DNA from: Galbula dea
Lineage: Eukaryota; Chordata; Aves; Piciformes; Galbulidae
Reading direction: 5' to 3'
NCBI GenBank assembly: GCA_013399015.1
Contig: VWZX01000851.1
Span: 39,263-103,262 of the forward strand
Length of the DNA stretch: 64,000 nucleotides
A model generated the notes under the pieces. The model was not told the origin of the DNA. It was given only the letters and a program-made list of their open reading frames with translations, and did no database searches. The translations under genes and the position numbers were made by a program. How positions within the stretch are numbered: position 1 is the first letter of the stretch; each line of letters starts with the position of its first letter. Shown here in pieces: positions 24,258 to 37,555 of the stretch.

Positions 24258-26477
24258 TGCTTTATGTCTGCACTACAAAGTATTTCCTGCAGTTTAATGG
24301 TTTCTGATAAAATTCAGAAGATGTTAGAAGTCAAAGTTCAGATGCCTGTAGTTGAAAAAGACTATCAGGTATAGGAAATACAGTGCTATATTTCCATGAT
24401 GTTGAAAGAAGTCATTTCAAGGTTTGCAATGAGTCATTGTTAAATTTAAGAATAGTTTTCCTGGGAACTCTTGGTAGTTGCTAAGAAATGCAAAGCAGTT
24501 GGGAGAAGAGACATCTGCATTTGAAACAAGTAATCAGAGTAAAGCATAAGTAATTGACCTACATTTGGAGGTTTAAACCATTTCAAACAGCACAATATTC
24601 AGCTATAAAAGCAACTATGAAGGCATGAGGTTACTTGATAGTTTTTATGCAACTGGAATTCTGATCAGGAGTAACATCCAGTTGGTGCTTTATGAAAGGA
24701 ATCCATCGTCAGTTACATAATAAGCAATGCCTTGAAGAGTAGTCAGAAGAGCAGATTTTATTGTGCTGAATGCTGATATATCAAAGAGTATGAACAGGCA
24801 GGACATCTTGACATTTATATTCTTTTTATTTTTCTAAATGAAAGTCTAAATTACTATAGGTGACTAAAATTGTGTAGGGCATTATTGCCAGGGGCTACAC
24901 AGCATCAGAAAATGTAAGGATCCGAAGTAAAATAACTGCTTTTCAGCAAATGTAAACTGAGGAACAGCTGCATGTACATCTTAATTTTGATGCATGCATT
25001 ACCTTTAGGGTGAAATAATTGCCATTGCATCCCCCTGAAACACATTTTCTGGTCTGTGTGCAATGATACATTGTAGAAATACCTTTTATCAAAAATGTGG
25101 TGTCTGTGATAAGACTTTCACTGAAGAGGAAGACTAGATTGTTCCTCTCTGATTTTGTTTTCTAATTAATCACTCTAAATTGAGCAATTTGAAATTCAGT
25201 GTTCCCCAGTCAGCAATAAAGAAAACAAACTAAATTTAACTTGCTGGTTGGACTGAATCTTGAGCTTAAACTGTTGTGATATATATGGGATCTGTGTTTC
25301 GGTCAGTTTGGACTCAGATAACTTTCTTACCATCCCCAGTTACTTTTGGGAACTTGTAAGGGGGTATTTTTTCAAACAAGAATATCTGAAAAGATAAGTA
25401 ATATGGAGTTCAGAGGAGCACACTGTTAATTAGCCCTCTCAGCAAGCAAGATTTTGTTATCCAACATGGTTCTACCTCGCCATTATAGGCATGTGCTGCA
25501 TGCAATTAACTGCCATCTTTCCCATTGCTTTGGTTTTGTGTGTGGCATGGAAATGTTGTATCTCAGTGAAAAGAATTTCAGCTTCTCTGAAGCTTTTGTA
25601 AGAAGAGAATGATTAATGTGTGAGGATGATGACAGAACACTCTCTGAGTAATGTCAAAGTATGTGTGATGACTTTTATGATTCATATTGCTATTTAAATG
25701 TAAATGTCGTAGGAAATCCATATGAGTTTTATAATTTAATTATCAAACCCGTGGTTTTTGGCTTGGTGTGCCTCTGCACAAGGAATTAAAACTCTGTGTC
25801 TCAAGGAAGGTGGAATAGTCTTCTGTGTCAGAATGTAGCTGTTGGCATAAACCAGGGACAGCTCAACCCCTAACCTTTGATCTTAGCTTCCATTTCTCCT
25901 TGTAGGATGAAAATGTCTTTCTATTTGCTTACCAGGAGTAGTTGCTAGAGTCTTTTTAAGCAGAATGTAGACTTGCTGAATGCCAGGGATGTAGGAAGTA
26001 AACATTTGAGAGGAAATTACCATAAGGTAATCTATGGTTATACTGGCAAATATGGGGATATATAGTACTGTATTTATTTTTAGAGGGGATTTTAATACCG
26101 TTTACCTAGTAGGATTAGCAGTAAAGTGTAAGCGTAAAATATGTGTTATTTTACTGGTGATGTGAAGAACCAGTATGTGTATTAGCTTCAAAAGGAAGTC
26201 AGATACATATTTGAATGTTTTCTGTATAATCTTTTTTTTTTTAAGTGCATAAGTATGCGTATTGGTTTCTTTCCATTTCATACACTTATTTAATTTGAGT
26301 CTCTTAAGTCAGGGTTTTCATTAGTAACTCTGCCTGATTTAAAAACTTGTAAAATTGCATTTCCTTCGCAGAAATTAGCACAGTATTAGTACAGCACAGA
26401 AAAAAAAAAGCAGCTGTCATAGCATGCTGAATTTAAAACAGAATCTCTAGTTTGCCATTGTTCATTAGAACAAATCA

Positions 26478-26738
26478 GTATTGTCTATGAAATGTTGTTG
26501 GAAATTGTAGCTTGTAATCTTTTCTAGTTTCAAGATAGCAGTTTACAGAAGTGATGGTGTCTTCTGTAACCTGTAGGCAGATGTTACAGAAGCAAGGGGG
26601 TTTCTGCTTCTCTGTACAGACAGTACTCTGCTTCACCATGCCATCATCAGCTTTCAGGGGCTTTCCACATTTACCAGTAATAGCTTGAATGGTTATTCTG
26701 CCTAATACAACTTTCATGGAGTTTTTACTGCTACTGCT
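26478..26738 (-). other. Possible 3'-terminal exon, cysteine-rich, unidentified
   Basis: On the minus strand a strong acceptor-like tract (TGTTTCTTTTG, T-run, then TTTCAG ending at 26739) opens into an 87-codon frame with a stop at 26475-26477. The predicted peptide starts SSSSKNSMKVVLG and is cysteine-rich, with a C-x-C-x2-C cluster (CFCNIC). I do not recognise the family and see no domain. The frame after the acceptor is phase 0, matching the end of the candidate at 28035-28156, so the two could join. An AATAAA on the minus strand near 26070 could serve as a poly(A) signal. A donor-like GTAAAT inside the frame (ATTACTG then GTAAAT) offers another reading. It may equally be chance. Confidence 0.2.
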
Positions 26739-28034
26739 CTGAAAAAAACAAAAGAAACAGATTTTAAAATAGATTTTCAGACAACTGCTGGGTTTTGTTC
26801 TTCTTGGAATGTAGTCATAAAGATGAAACATTACCACTATCACTGTTCCCGTACCAATGCTGAACGAGGCTTTACAGCAGAAGTCACTGTGCTGGAGGAC
26901 CAAGATAGATAGCCAGAGAGGTGAAGACACATTAATACACATTAATAACACTGTACCTGTACAAAGCTGTACAGTGAACACTGTAACACATTAATAACTG
27001 TAATACTATGAAGATGTAGCAAGTACAGTAAACTTTCAATGGCTTGATAACTTTTTCTAGCTTTTTAGTAAACTGGCTTGCCAAATCAGCTCTCAGGATC
27101 CATTACTGACCAGGAGCTATCATCTCAGTGGGATTGTAATACTCAGCCATCTCTTTTCCTCTGTTTGCTAGCAGATATTTATACAGCCTCTCTGCCTTTG
27201 TCTTTACAGAAATTTATGTGTTTCAGGGGTGTATATGAATGATTACCCCTTTTCTCCTTGGGTTCTTCACTTTTCACAGCAATTAGGTGTAACCTTGGTG
27301 CTTTTAGGGAAGCAAGGAGGTGCTATATGTAAGCTATAGGTGTAGACATTAATTCAGATACAGATGATAAAGTACTATAAGGTTTGCAGTAACACTGCAT
27401 CATGCAGTGCTGGGTGGCATGCTGCAATACTTCCCTGAAGTGAAGGAATCATCTGCTTCCTCCTCAGCACTTCTCTCATCACAACCTCATACCAGTGCAC
27501 ATATGCATGTATATATTCACATGTATTTACAGCAGCTGCTGGTTTATTTGTTTTATTACTTTATGCCTAATATGTATAATTAGCATGGGTCTTTTGAGTA
27601 CTGCTTGAGCTCAGAGTAACAACCACAGGATTTGACGTGAGAGGTCAGAAATGAAGGGCTATCCTCTCACAGTTTTTAGCATCCAGATGTACTCTTAGTG
27701 CTGTGGTAATTACCATCCCATGTGGAAAAAAGCCTGGGATAGAAAACTCCAGGTATAGGCAGAGCCATATTTAGGGCATGCTCCAGCAATGATTTTGATG
27801 GACTGTTTCTTGCTGCAGTTTATGATTACTCACAAAGAGTCACTTTCAATTAAATTAGATCCTTCAACCACTCATTCTTCCTCAGTTGTTCGCCGAGTTG
27901 CAATAACACCACAGCTGACAGCAGAATTAATATCTTCCCTTGTCAATAGAGATGCCTCTTTCCTTGTGCTTTCTCTTCCAGAGTTCACTCAACCTACTTT
28001 CCATTTTACGCTGGTTTTCAGTTGTGCAATTTAC

Positions 28035-28156
28035 CTTGTCATCATCCCAGAGTTTGCAAGTTCCACTTTTTCTGGCACAAGGAGAACAGTTATTACTTTG
28101 CCCTTTAAGCATGAATTCTCTCCATTTATTGTCAACCAAGATTGTACTGGTGGATT
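28035..28156 (-). other. Possible internal exon, unidentified
   Basis: On the minus strand AAGTTTTCCAG ends at 28157 and a donor-like GACAAG then GTAAATTG follows 28035. The 122-bp segment between has an open frame reading STSTILVDNKWREFML, then a cysteine motif C-x2-C-x6-C, and ending in WDDDK. It starts with two bases of a split codon and ends in phase 0. The polypyrimidine tract is short, which weakens the acceptor. I recognise no family. The plus strand is also open here (27789-28172), so openness alone is not evidence. Confidence 0.18.
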
Positions 28157-29499
28157 CTGGAAAACTTACTAGTCATTAGCTCCACAATTTCTCACCACTG
28201 ATATCAACATTAGATCAAATAAAGAGTAATATAATAATGTATGTTCTTATTCTTTATCTTTTTCTTTGGTTTTGCTCTGTTTGTTTTGTTTTGTTTTTAA
28301 TTAACTACTTTCTCTTGGAATTGCCAGCAAATGTCTACAGGTAGTAGAGAGTGTTGCCATGATTTAACAGCAGTCCTAAGACAGCATCACAAGAGTTTTC
28401 TACCTGTTCTTTCACTATCTGCTAAATAAAGTTTTCCCTTCCAGGAATTTTGGTATTTACTTAGAAGTAAGTGCAAGGCTTTTGTGGACTTCCTGCCTTC
28501 CTGCCTCATGTGGCTTTTCTGTACATGATTCATGAACCATGTAATTTGGTGGAATAAACCAGCCTTTAATACTTTCTATTGATTTCATGAAAAAGGATGA
28601 GAAAGTAAATTAGCAATTGTTCAGGCATGTAACTGAGCAAATTTACTACAAGTTCTGAAAACTAGTAAAAGATGCAACAATGCATTATCAGATAGATGTT
28701 GCAATTATGAATAAATCAATAAGATTTCTCAAATTATCTAGAAGTCTTATTCATAAAACAGAGAATCATAATGTATTTTAGAGTTTGCCATTAGGAGAAC
28801 AGAAAAAAAGGTGACAGTTTTCTGTGGAGAATACTCAAGGGCCTTGCTTTCAGTTTAAGATCTCTACCAGTGTTTTAGCAAGGCAAACTTAAAGACTTTT
28901 CAGATGGAACCTGTAGTTAATAAAGCTCCAGACATACACAACAGAACATTCAAATGAAACGATGCTTTCACCTCAGACAGTCTAGGAATTAGCACATGAC
29001 TCCACAATTAAGTCAATGTTGTTACGAGTTACAAAACTGTGAAAGGTGTCTCACCCACAGGCACATGCACATCCCTACAGAGGTGACAAATCAGGTAGGT
29101 TGTTTACTCAGTAGGCAAAAGTGACAGTTGTAAGGCAACATATCCCATGATACACACACAAAGAGACGTAAATCACATGGTATCTGGACCCAGGAAAACC
29201 CACTGAGATGAGTCAGCAAGAGAAACTTTAACCAGAGGGAGGTGCAAACAAAGGGGTTTAGTGTCTTCAAGGAGTGTCCAGCTTTGGGTTGCAGGTGAGA
29301 GAAGAATTTTGGGACTGTGATAGGTGTTTTAAGGTGATTATGGGAACATGTGAGAATTATTATGGGATGTTTCAGGAGAAGACCAAATGCGTAGAAAAGA
29401 AAGAATTAAGGAAAGGGGAAGAAGGGGCAAGTGTAAATAGGTTGGTGATCAACATGCTTACCTGGCAGAGCCCTCTGATTAATCACAGCAATCTCTAAG

Positions 29500-29600
29500 G
29501 CTATCTTATAGTTTAATAATATCATATAGTCTTATTATTAAGAATGGTATTATTAAGAATATCATACAGTGTAATAAAGCTATCATATAGTCTTATTAAA
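29500..29600. repeat. Imperfect AT-rich repeats
   Basis: ATCATATAGTCTTATTA occurs at 29521 and again at 29582, with a weaker version (ATCATACAGTGTAATA) between them and two TATTAAGAAT copies. It looks like local slippage or duplication in AT-rich DNA. Confidence 0.75.
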
Positions 29601-30559
29601 TGCAATTTCTACCTTTAGCATGGGTGTCTTCTCTGTTCTGTGGGTGTATGTGAAGGGCAGTGAAACTAAAGCCTGGCTACCTGGCTGATAGAACACCAGC
29701 CACTAGAGTATGACCACAAACCTCAGGGACTCCTAGGTGCAGGGCCCAGCAATGAGAGGGGACTAGGGTTTGAGTGCTGGTTACTGTGTTGTCCTGCTTG
29801 CAGTGTGATAGAATCATAGACCAGCCATGGTATGCAAGCCATTAGCAGTCTTGAATCTGCCCGGAGCTTAAGCTGAGAGGGGCAAAAGCCAGGGCAGCTG
29901 ACCCAAGTGCACCCCATACCCTAAACATCATGCTAAGTATAAAGGGAGACATTTCCTGAGGATAGAGGCTCCTCCTGATCCTGTTTCTCTTCCAGCTTTT
30001 CTCTGTAGAGTCTTACTCAGCATTCTGCCCGAGGACTGTTTTCCTGTTTACTGTGACTGCCATATATTTTCTGGGCTAGGTACATCTTTGTATACTTTAT
30101 ATTGGTACTAGTTTGGTTGTTTCATTGAATGTTTTCACTTCAACCCTGTCCTTTCCTTTTCCTGATTCTCTCTTCTATGCTGGGGAGGGGTCATCAGGTA
30201 ATAGAATAACTGCTAGAGTTTAGTCCCTGATACAGCCTAAATGTAGACATGTAAAGTGGTTCACAACAAGCTACCAGGAAGACCCATACTATGAATATTT
30301 GTTCTACTTGTTGCCTTCAGTCTCAGTCAGATGGAGAGGGAGAACAGGATGGTGGTGTCAGTGCTTCATGTTTTATAAGAGTGTTGTTTGTTTGTGTTCT
30401 GGAAAAGGCTCTACTCTCTGTTTTGTTTCAATGTGGCTGGTGAGCAATATGGGCATGCATTTGCAAGTGTGTGTGCCCTTCCCTGTGCCCATCAGGAATG
30501 TGAACTTGGTGTTGCTACTGGCTGGAGCTGAAGGTGGAAATCCAGGACTCTCAGGATTT

Positions 30560-31225
30560 CACAGAATCACAGAATGTTAGGGGTTGGACAGGACCTCTGG
30601 AGATCATCTAGATCACCTAGAACATGTTGCACAGGCTGGTGGCCAGCTGGGTTTGGAATGTCTCCAGAGATGGAGACTCCACCATCTCTCTAGGCATCCT
30701 GGTCCAGTGCTCCACCACCATGAAAATAAAGAAGTTCCTCCTTATGTTTAGATGGATCTTCCTATGGTCAAGTTTATGCCTGTTACCTTTTGTCCTGTCC
30801 CAGGGCACCACTGAACAAAGCCTGGCCCCATCCTCCTGACCCCCGCCCATTCAGTATTGAGAAGCATTGAGAAGATCTCCCCTCAGTCTGCTCTTCTCCA
30901 GGCTACCCAGCCCCAGCTCTCTCAGCCTTTCCCGACAAAAGAGATGTTCAAGTCTCCTAATCATTTCTGTAGCCCTTTTCTGTACCCTCTCCAGAAGTTC
31001 CCTGTCCTTCTTCAGCAGGGGAACCCAGAACTGGACCCACGTCTTCAGCTATGGCCTCACTAGGGCAGAGTAGAGGGAGAGGAGAACCTCCCTGGACCTG
31101 CTGGCCACACTCTTCTTGATGCACCCCAGAATGTCTTTGGCCTTCTTGGTACAAGGGTACATTGCTGGCTCATGATCATTCTCTTGTCCACCAGAACTCC
31201 CAAGTCTTTTTCCATAGAGCTTTTT
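30560..31225 (-). mobile_element. CR1: CR1 5'-truncated copy (group D), antisense
   Basis: The 3' tip is at the left (CACAGAATCACAGAATGTTA, then GACCTCTGGAGATCATCTAG). Reading leftward, the minus strand encodes SSMEKDLGVLVDKRMIMSQQ near 31120-31230, then a frame at 30617-30850 with WDRTKGNRHKLDHRKIHLNI and PREMVESPSLETFQT. The middle is frameshifted. A CATTCAGTATTGAGAAGC block shared with the plus-strand copy at 10.3-11.2 kb puts both in one subfamily. The reverse transcriptase catalytic block is absent. Confidence 0.95.
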
Positions 31226-33960
31226 CCAAATTGGCTACTTCTGGTAATATTGTGTCTTTGTAGCCTGCCCAGGAAGAGAGGGACGTGGCTTTGGATGGTG
31301 TTGATAATGCAAGTGAGATAAAAGAGCTGCTTTTTATACCACATTTACATTGCTAGTAATGGATTGTTTCTGAAAGGAAAGTTTAACTGACTTTAGAGAC
31401 CATTACTTGGACCTAAAATATCAGTGTATTTGCTGTGGCTCAATCCCTTGGCAGTGGATGGTTTTTACTCCATAAACTCCTGTAAAAAAAAAGAGAAAAA
31501 AATCTTTATTTAATATTCCGCTATGCTAATAAAGATCAGAGAAGTAAACTAGACTCTGGTGATTTTCTAGAAATGCAAGACAGTTGATGGGTGTAGGCTA
31601 GTAAGAACTGAGATTTGAACCAAGTTAATGATATAAAATGATCCAAAATTTCTCTGAAGCCATTTAATTACCTCCTGTCCACCCACTCATTTGTTCTTTC
31701 AGTGGCAGTTGTTTTCACTATTTCTTAAACTCTGATAGTGCTAGAATAAAGATTTGGACAACTATAATGAACATATGTTTGACTTTAATTGGCCATAAAC
31801 CAAACTTTCTGTGTTTTCTTAGAATAAATAATGAACTATGCCCAAGACCTGGGCTCTTCAGTTTGGGGCTGTGTTCATCAAATGATAAATTATCAACTTT
31901 CAGGAGTAGATTTTACTGAAAATGATCAGAATTTGTCCCTCATATGGTTAGAATGTATCTTTTCCTAATGTTTCATATGGAAAGCTGTACTCTTTGGTAC
32001 CACATCTTACTGTCATTGTTATTAAAAAGCATTATTGCTTTCATCCTGGTACATCTCAAAGGCAAAATTAGCTGCAATTAACTGTAGATGTAAAGTGATT
32101 TTATTAAGAACTGAAAATAGTTATAATGTTAATATTGAGTTTGACTTGGGAGGTTACTTGCATCATTTTAGAAATAACAACCCCCCAAACTTTAGCACAT
32201 TAGCCATAATTTAGTCCCTTAACATGTAGAAATTGAAATCTCTTCAAGTGTATTTAAATGGACTTTTAATTTTTTATGTCATCTTGTATCCTTTATTAGA
32301 AAGCATTAAGGGATCTTGAGGCTGACATTACTCTGAAGTTTATCAACAGAAATACAAGGCTAATTTAAAAAGGTTTTATTACACTACCTGTAAGAGGTGG
32401 AACTAGTTCTAAAACTCCATGATTCACTTGTAATGAAGCTCTCTACTTCCTCTGTGTAATACCTCTTGCACTTTGTTACTACACTACCCTTTTTCTTTTC
32501 CCCTTACACTTGCTGATCCTTGGAAAGGTTGCTTTTCATGACATGGTTATGGAAGGGAGAGACCTTTCATCCTGACTGGATGCTTTGAATATTCTTGTGC
32601 AGTAACTCAAAACTACTGAGGGCCAAAAAGGGGAGGCAAAGAGGTGGATGGATACCATCAAGCAGTGGTGTCCTGGCACACTATCATGGGTTAAAGTAGT
32701 AGGAATGAAAAGATGGGGGGAAAAAGTAGAGAATGATTAAATACAGACAGAATTTGTATAAAGAAGACAAGACATGGGTTTGTTGTGATGCTGGAATTGG
32801 TAGAATATCTTGTTTATTGGTATAACTGACTTCCAGTCAAACAGTCAGTGGTTACAGTGTGGTGAACTATAGAAGCAAGTATTTTATTGTCACTTAGCCA
32901 GTTTCATTAACTCTTGTGAGACTACAGTTGTCTGGATCAGACCCAGATGTAAAGCTGCTTTTGAGATGAGAGAGGCAGAATTTCTATGTCTCCTGCACTG
33001 GGTATGAGATGTGCTCATCTGGCCCTCACTGTGAACTTCTGCACTCTGCAGCCTCTGTCCCTCAGAAAGTGACACTACTTGGTGTCACCTAAGGATTCCT
33101 GAGCCTGCCTTGCATGGTCCCAATATGGAAGAGTGATACTAGTGTTAAGCTTTAACAGGATATCTCTTTGGGAGGGAGTATAAGCAAACCTGAGGGAAGG
33201 TAAGCACTTTCTGAATCTGATGGGTGTTATGACCCCTCTCTGTCATATGATTGGCACCACCATCACCCCCATGACTCCTACATAATCACTTTGCATAGAT
33301 AAGAGTATGAGTATTCTTATGAATCAGCTACCAGACTTTTCATGCCTCTCTCTTCAGTTGGTGACTCAACAGCACTCACCAGTGTGTCACTAACTGGAGA
33401 TGGCTCCTTTCTGTCACATCATAAATGAGTAAAAATTGATGTTTTGTCAACAGCAATGATAAATTCCTAATTTTTCCATTACTATGTTATTCATCATAAT
33501 AGTGTTGTTTGAACAAAAAGCTGATAGTTTAGTGGCTTTAATTTCTGAGCAGATTTGTAACTCTCTCAAGGCTTCTGTGTGGATATAATCCACTTGCAAA
33601 AACAATAATGATCTTTGGTCTTATGAGAAATTAAGACTTTAATAGTTGTTGTTAAGCAACTATGTAATAAAGGAAAGATGGTTCTGTATACTAGCAAGAT
33701 TTGGACCTCTCATAATATGGGTAGAATCTCTGTGCTTGTCTTTCCAATGAAAATCTGGTGTCCATGAGCTTCAACAATGCTTTAGAAAGCACTGGAGGAA
33801 AGCCTGAGAGGAGAAGCTAAGCATACAGTGCTGGGTTGAAAAATGATTGTGTCCATTGTGTTTGAATGTTGAAAACTGATTCTGTTTAATGCACTATTCT
33901 GAGTTCTTTGTGAAAAGCCCAGGAATGCCTTTCTCTACAGGGGACAAACCTGAGGATTTT
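31226..33960. other. Unique DNA, nothing recognised
   Basis: AT-rich sequence without CR1. A minus-strand frame at 32890-33075 is open but has no domain I recognise. Confidence 0.6.
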
Positions 33961-34440
33961 ACAGAATGGTTAAAGTTGGAAAGAACCACCAGTTGTCGTC
34001 TTCTCCAACCTGTCTGCTCTAGCAGGTTCCCCTAGAGCACATTACTCAGGATTGTGTCCACATGGTTTTTGAATATCTCCAAGGGGAGGAGACTCCACAA
34101 CCTCTCTGGGCAACCTGTTCCAGTGCTCAGTCACCCTCACAGTAAAGAAGTTTTCCTCATGTTGAAGTGGAAACTTCCTGTGTTCCAGCTAGTACTTGCT
34201 GCCTCATGTCCTATTGCTTGGCACCATGGAGAAAAGGCTGGCTCCATCTTTGTGACACCCTTCCTTCAGACACTTAGATACATTGAGAAGGTCCCCTCTT
34301 GGGCTCCTCTTCTTCAGTCTAAACAAGCTAGCTCCTTTAGCCTCTCCTCCTGAGGAGAATGCTCCAGTTCCCTAATCAACTTTGTAGCTCTGCATTGGAC
34401 TCCCTCTAGGTGCTCCGTGGTTCTTGTAGTGAGCAGCCTA
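33961..34440 (-). mobile_element. CR1: Old CR1 5'-truncated copy, antisense
   Basis: It runs from ACAGAATGGTTAAAGTTGGA through TTTTTGAATATCTCCAAGGG, CAACCTCTCTGGGCAACCTG, CACAGTAAAGAAGTTTTCCT, AGGTCCCCTCTTGGGCTCCT and CCAGTTCCCTAATCAACTTT to about 34440. These are the reverse complements of the CR1 ORF2 C-terminal region and 3' UTR. Many frameshifts and stops show that it is older than the A, B and C copies. No long frame survives in the ORF2 sense. Confidence 0.9.
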
Positions 34441-34665
34441 GTCTATAGTCTAGGGATATAGCTCTAACTGGTAAGAAGAGATCAGTTATTCGGGTTTTAT
34501 TTAGGATTTTTTTATACAGATATAGATATATGTATATGCTTACTAGTGTGGACATAGCTTTGAAATGCTTTCAACAGTATCTGTCACTAAAAATGCTAAG
34601 GAAATTTGTTATAAGAAAGAAGGTCTTCATTGAGATTATTAATTTACAGATACCAAATACAGATA

Positions 34666-34740
34666 ACAGAATGATTAAGGTTGGAAGAAACCTCTAAGAT
34701 CATTCAGTCCAATCATCACCCTAGCACCACCATTAGATGA
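34666..34740 (-). mobile_element. CR1: CR1 3' tip fragment (group F), antisense
   Basis: AACAGAATGATTAAGGTTGG, then CCTCTAAGATCATTCAGTCC, then a diverged CATCACCCTAGCACCACCAT match the antisense tip also seen at 7.85/9.18 kb and 55.0/56.1 kb. Here it is uninterrupted, so it serves as the undisturbed reference for those two split hosts. Confidence 0.85.
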
Positions 34741-35304
34741 CAAGAAACAGAAGTATTTTTCACAAGTGGAGGAGACTACCAGTAAGATTCACCAGATGTC
34801 TGTTACAGTTCTGAGAAAGCATTTCAGTGACACAGTATTCTGCTGCTACAGAGTAGTTAAGAGTATTCAAAATAAAAACAAGCCACTAAGCCTGGTAGAA
34901 ATGTTTCTTAAACCAGAAGAGGTTGGGGGAGGGGGAGCATAACAAGAGGGTGACCCCAATTATGAAGTAGATTTGATACAAGAGTTTAGGCAACAAAGAA
35001 CTGGTTAGTCCAAGGGTAATTCTATGAAAAAAGAAAGCTGAAAGAAAATATCCTCGAGGTCTATAAAATCACATGAAAGTACAGAAAATATGATTAGAGA
35101 AAAATTATTCACTCTTTCCTACAGTATCAGAAGAAGGAAACACTTTAGCAAAGAATTAAAAGGGGGATATAATCAACACATACTTAAATCATTGCCACTA
35201 TTGTTCCTGAATACATTTTTCTGTATTAAAATATTCAAAATCCAGGAAATGGTAAAAATTGGAAGCATGCTAAGAGTTACTGAACACATTATGGATGTAC
35301 AGTT

Positions 35305-35604
35305 CTAGCTTGAGAAGTTTATTCTCAAGAAAAGATACTTGAGTTCCCCTCTCCATCCTTCCACCTTTATGATCTTTCTGGCTGCCTGGGCAAAGTTGTG
35401 GATATATGGTGCTAAAGACTGAACTGAAGCTCGAGTGTCTTGTGTCTCTTTGCTGATATAAGCAGATAGGCTGACACTAAGTCCTTCCAAAATAGCAATA
35501 CTGTGACTTGTACCCAGCCAAGAGGCTTTGAAATAAAAAGGGAAAGCTCCTTTTCCCAACCCCAGTGCTTTTCCCATGTAACTGGAGAACTGATCTTGCA
35601 AGCA
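35305..35604 (-). other. Unidentified open frame, about 98 codons
   Basis: The minus strand is open for 98 codons or slightly more, with an in-frame stop just upstream near 35610. The predicted peptide includes SLSAYISKETQDTRASVQSL followed by a basic segment, with the look of an amphipathic helix. A donor-like AAG then GTGGAAGG near the end of that helix would give a shorter exon. I considered an old endogenous-retrovirus piece or an exon and can support neither. There is no methionine near the start of the frame. Confidence 0.15.
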
Positions 35605-37555
35605 TATCTACTTATGCTTAATATTCTGTGAACTCAGTGAAACTGCTCCTGATGAAAATGTCAATGTTGTCTTTCAAACTGCAAGCTGGCAAATAATGTC
35701 TGGCAGGTCTGCATTAGTTAGGCACATGGGAGCCTCTGTCTTCAAAAAGAAAGAAGATAGCAAAAGGATTGAGCATAAACTCATATGACAACTTTTTTGC
35801 TTCAGTTTTAGTACTTGGATCACTAAATCTTAGTATGTTTTACATTTGTAGATGTTTACAAGCAAGTAAATATTCAGTCAAACAGTCCTTTTTTACTTAC
35901 TTATTTTACTTATTTATTCTGTATGATATTCTCAGGAACTTTATTTTGTGTAAATATGAAAGATGCTGTTGTGTTTGAGCTCCTCCTTTTAACAATTTTG
36001 ATGTCAAAATCTGTTTAGACTAGATACCTAAGGCGGTCATTATTTTGCAATTATAATTCAGTTGATTGGCTGCCAGGTTTGGGTTCAGCAAAAATAATCT
36101 CAATGAAGTGATCCACTTCAGTCCTGAACACTGGATGCCAAGATTGACATTTTCATGAAGGAAAAATGTTTATTTTTTTCCAAAGTGTGAGGATACTATA
36201 ACATACAAAAAACCTTAGCAACCAGTCCAGAAAAAACTTTTAAAAACCCACAACCAACCAACCAAAAAACCAAACCAGAAAACAAAAAGCCAACCACACA
36301 CACTACCAAAAATATCCCCACAAAACCAAGAGCTGCTTACCCTCAGCTTCATGGGGTTTATTTGAGGTTGTTCATCTTATGAAGGCACTGCATACAGTGT
36401 CTTCTGAACATATTGCCTATGGTCTTTTTTACAGAAAGAAGAAAAGTTGACAGAAATTGATGAATTCCTGAATCCCATTACAGTCCTCTACTGCAGAATG
36501 CACTGCTCTTGGTCTTTGTTGCCTTTATTCCATTTTCTCAGGTATTAGATTTGTCTTTTTCCTGGAAAAATAAACTAGTTCGCATAAGGAAGAAAAGGCA
36601 CTAAGAAGTTCTCCTAGTTGAATCTCTTAGAAATTATTTACTTTCTGCTCCCTTTCCTTCCTCACAGGAATAATCTGCAGGAAATGCAATGTGACAGCCC
36701 CAAACTTGATACATAGCATAATCATAGCATGATCATGGATAAAGTGGCTATTTATTGGGCAGATGTCTGCAGTGGCAGAAAGTTTGCACCTTCTTTATTC
36801 ATCTCTCACCTTCTTACTGATTCTAACTACTTTCCATGATCAGCAGGGTTCACTGAAGTAGCAGTTTCAAAAGGTTCCAAAATATGAAAGATATTAATAC
36901 ATGGAATGTCATGTTTTTGTCTCTCTGATATATGTACTTTATATCAGGAACTATACTAACAGTGTATCAGTACATCAAGATCCAAGTCTCTTCCTACATT
37001 CTGATCCCAAGAACAGTGCAGCTGCAATTGTGTATAGTAAGTAAAGCAAGCTGATGAGAGGGTGGGAGAGAATGAAACTAAGAGTAAGACATTTTGAAAT
37101 TGTCATAATCACAATATTAAATATGGCATAGTAAAGGAGGAAACACCTGGAAGTAAAAATTTTCATGCTGGTAGAACAGCAAGTTCATTGGTACTTGTAG
37201 AGTTAGTAAATCACAGGCTTTCTGGAACCAAACCTACAGATATTTTGCCTTTGAGCTGTTGTTCTGAATGCAAACAAAAGAACAAGGTATAGAAAGGATA
37301 AAGAGTATTTGCCATAAACTCTTTCTTTTCAGAGCAATGGAGATATTTTATGTGCTGAGAGAAATACAACTGTTCCAGTACAGCTGAACATGTTCATACT
37401 CCATCAAAAAGCTTAAAGAAAAAAATCTTTAGTGCTTTTTCCACTTGAGGACAGCATTCTGTTTCTTTTTGAGAGTGCAGTCTGCATACAGAAAATAATC
37501 CAAAGAGGTGAATCAAGAAATACCTTGCTTGCAGTGAATAAACTAACTAGATCTA

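Larger units (their letters stand above)
24258..30559. other. About 6.3 kb without recognised genes; two weak exon candidates
   Basis: This is the longest CR1-free interval in the window. It contains the two minus-strand exon candidates described separately (26478-26738 and 28035-28156) and a small AT-rich repeat near 29520-29600. TTTTG-type runs lie near 28280-28300. A lone TAGAATCATAG near 29811 is too short to be called CR1. Low CR1 density next to exon candidates would fit a region under some constraint, but that is inference. Confidence 0.5.

Noticed and set aside
27789..28172. 127-codon plus-strand frame
   Set aside because: It overlaps open frames in other registers and on the minus strand, where exon-like splice signals are better. 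No known motif.
29805..29840. TAGAATCATAG, the start of an antisense CR1 tip
   Set aside because: Nothing CR1-like follows it.
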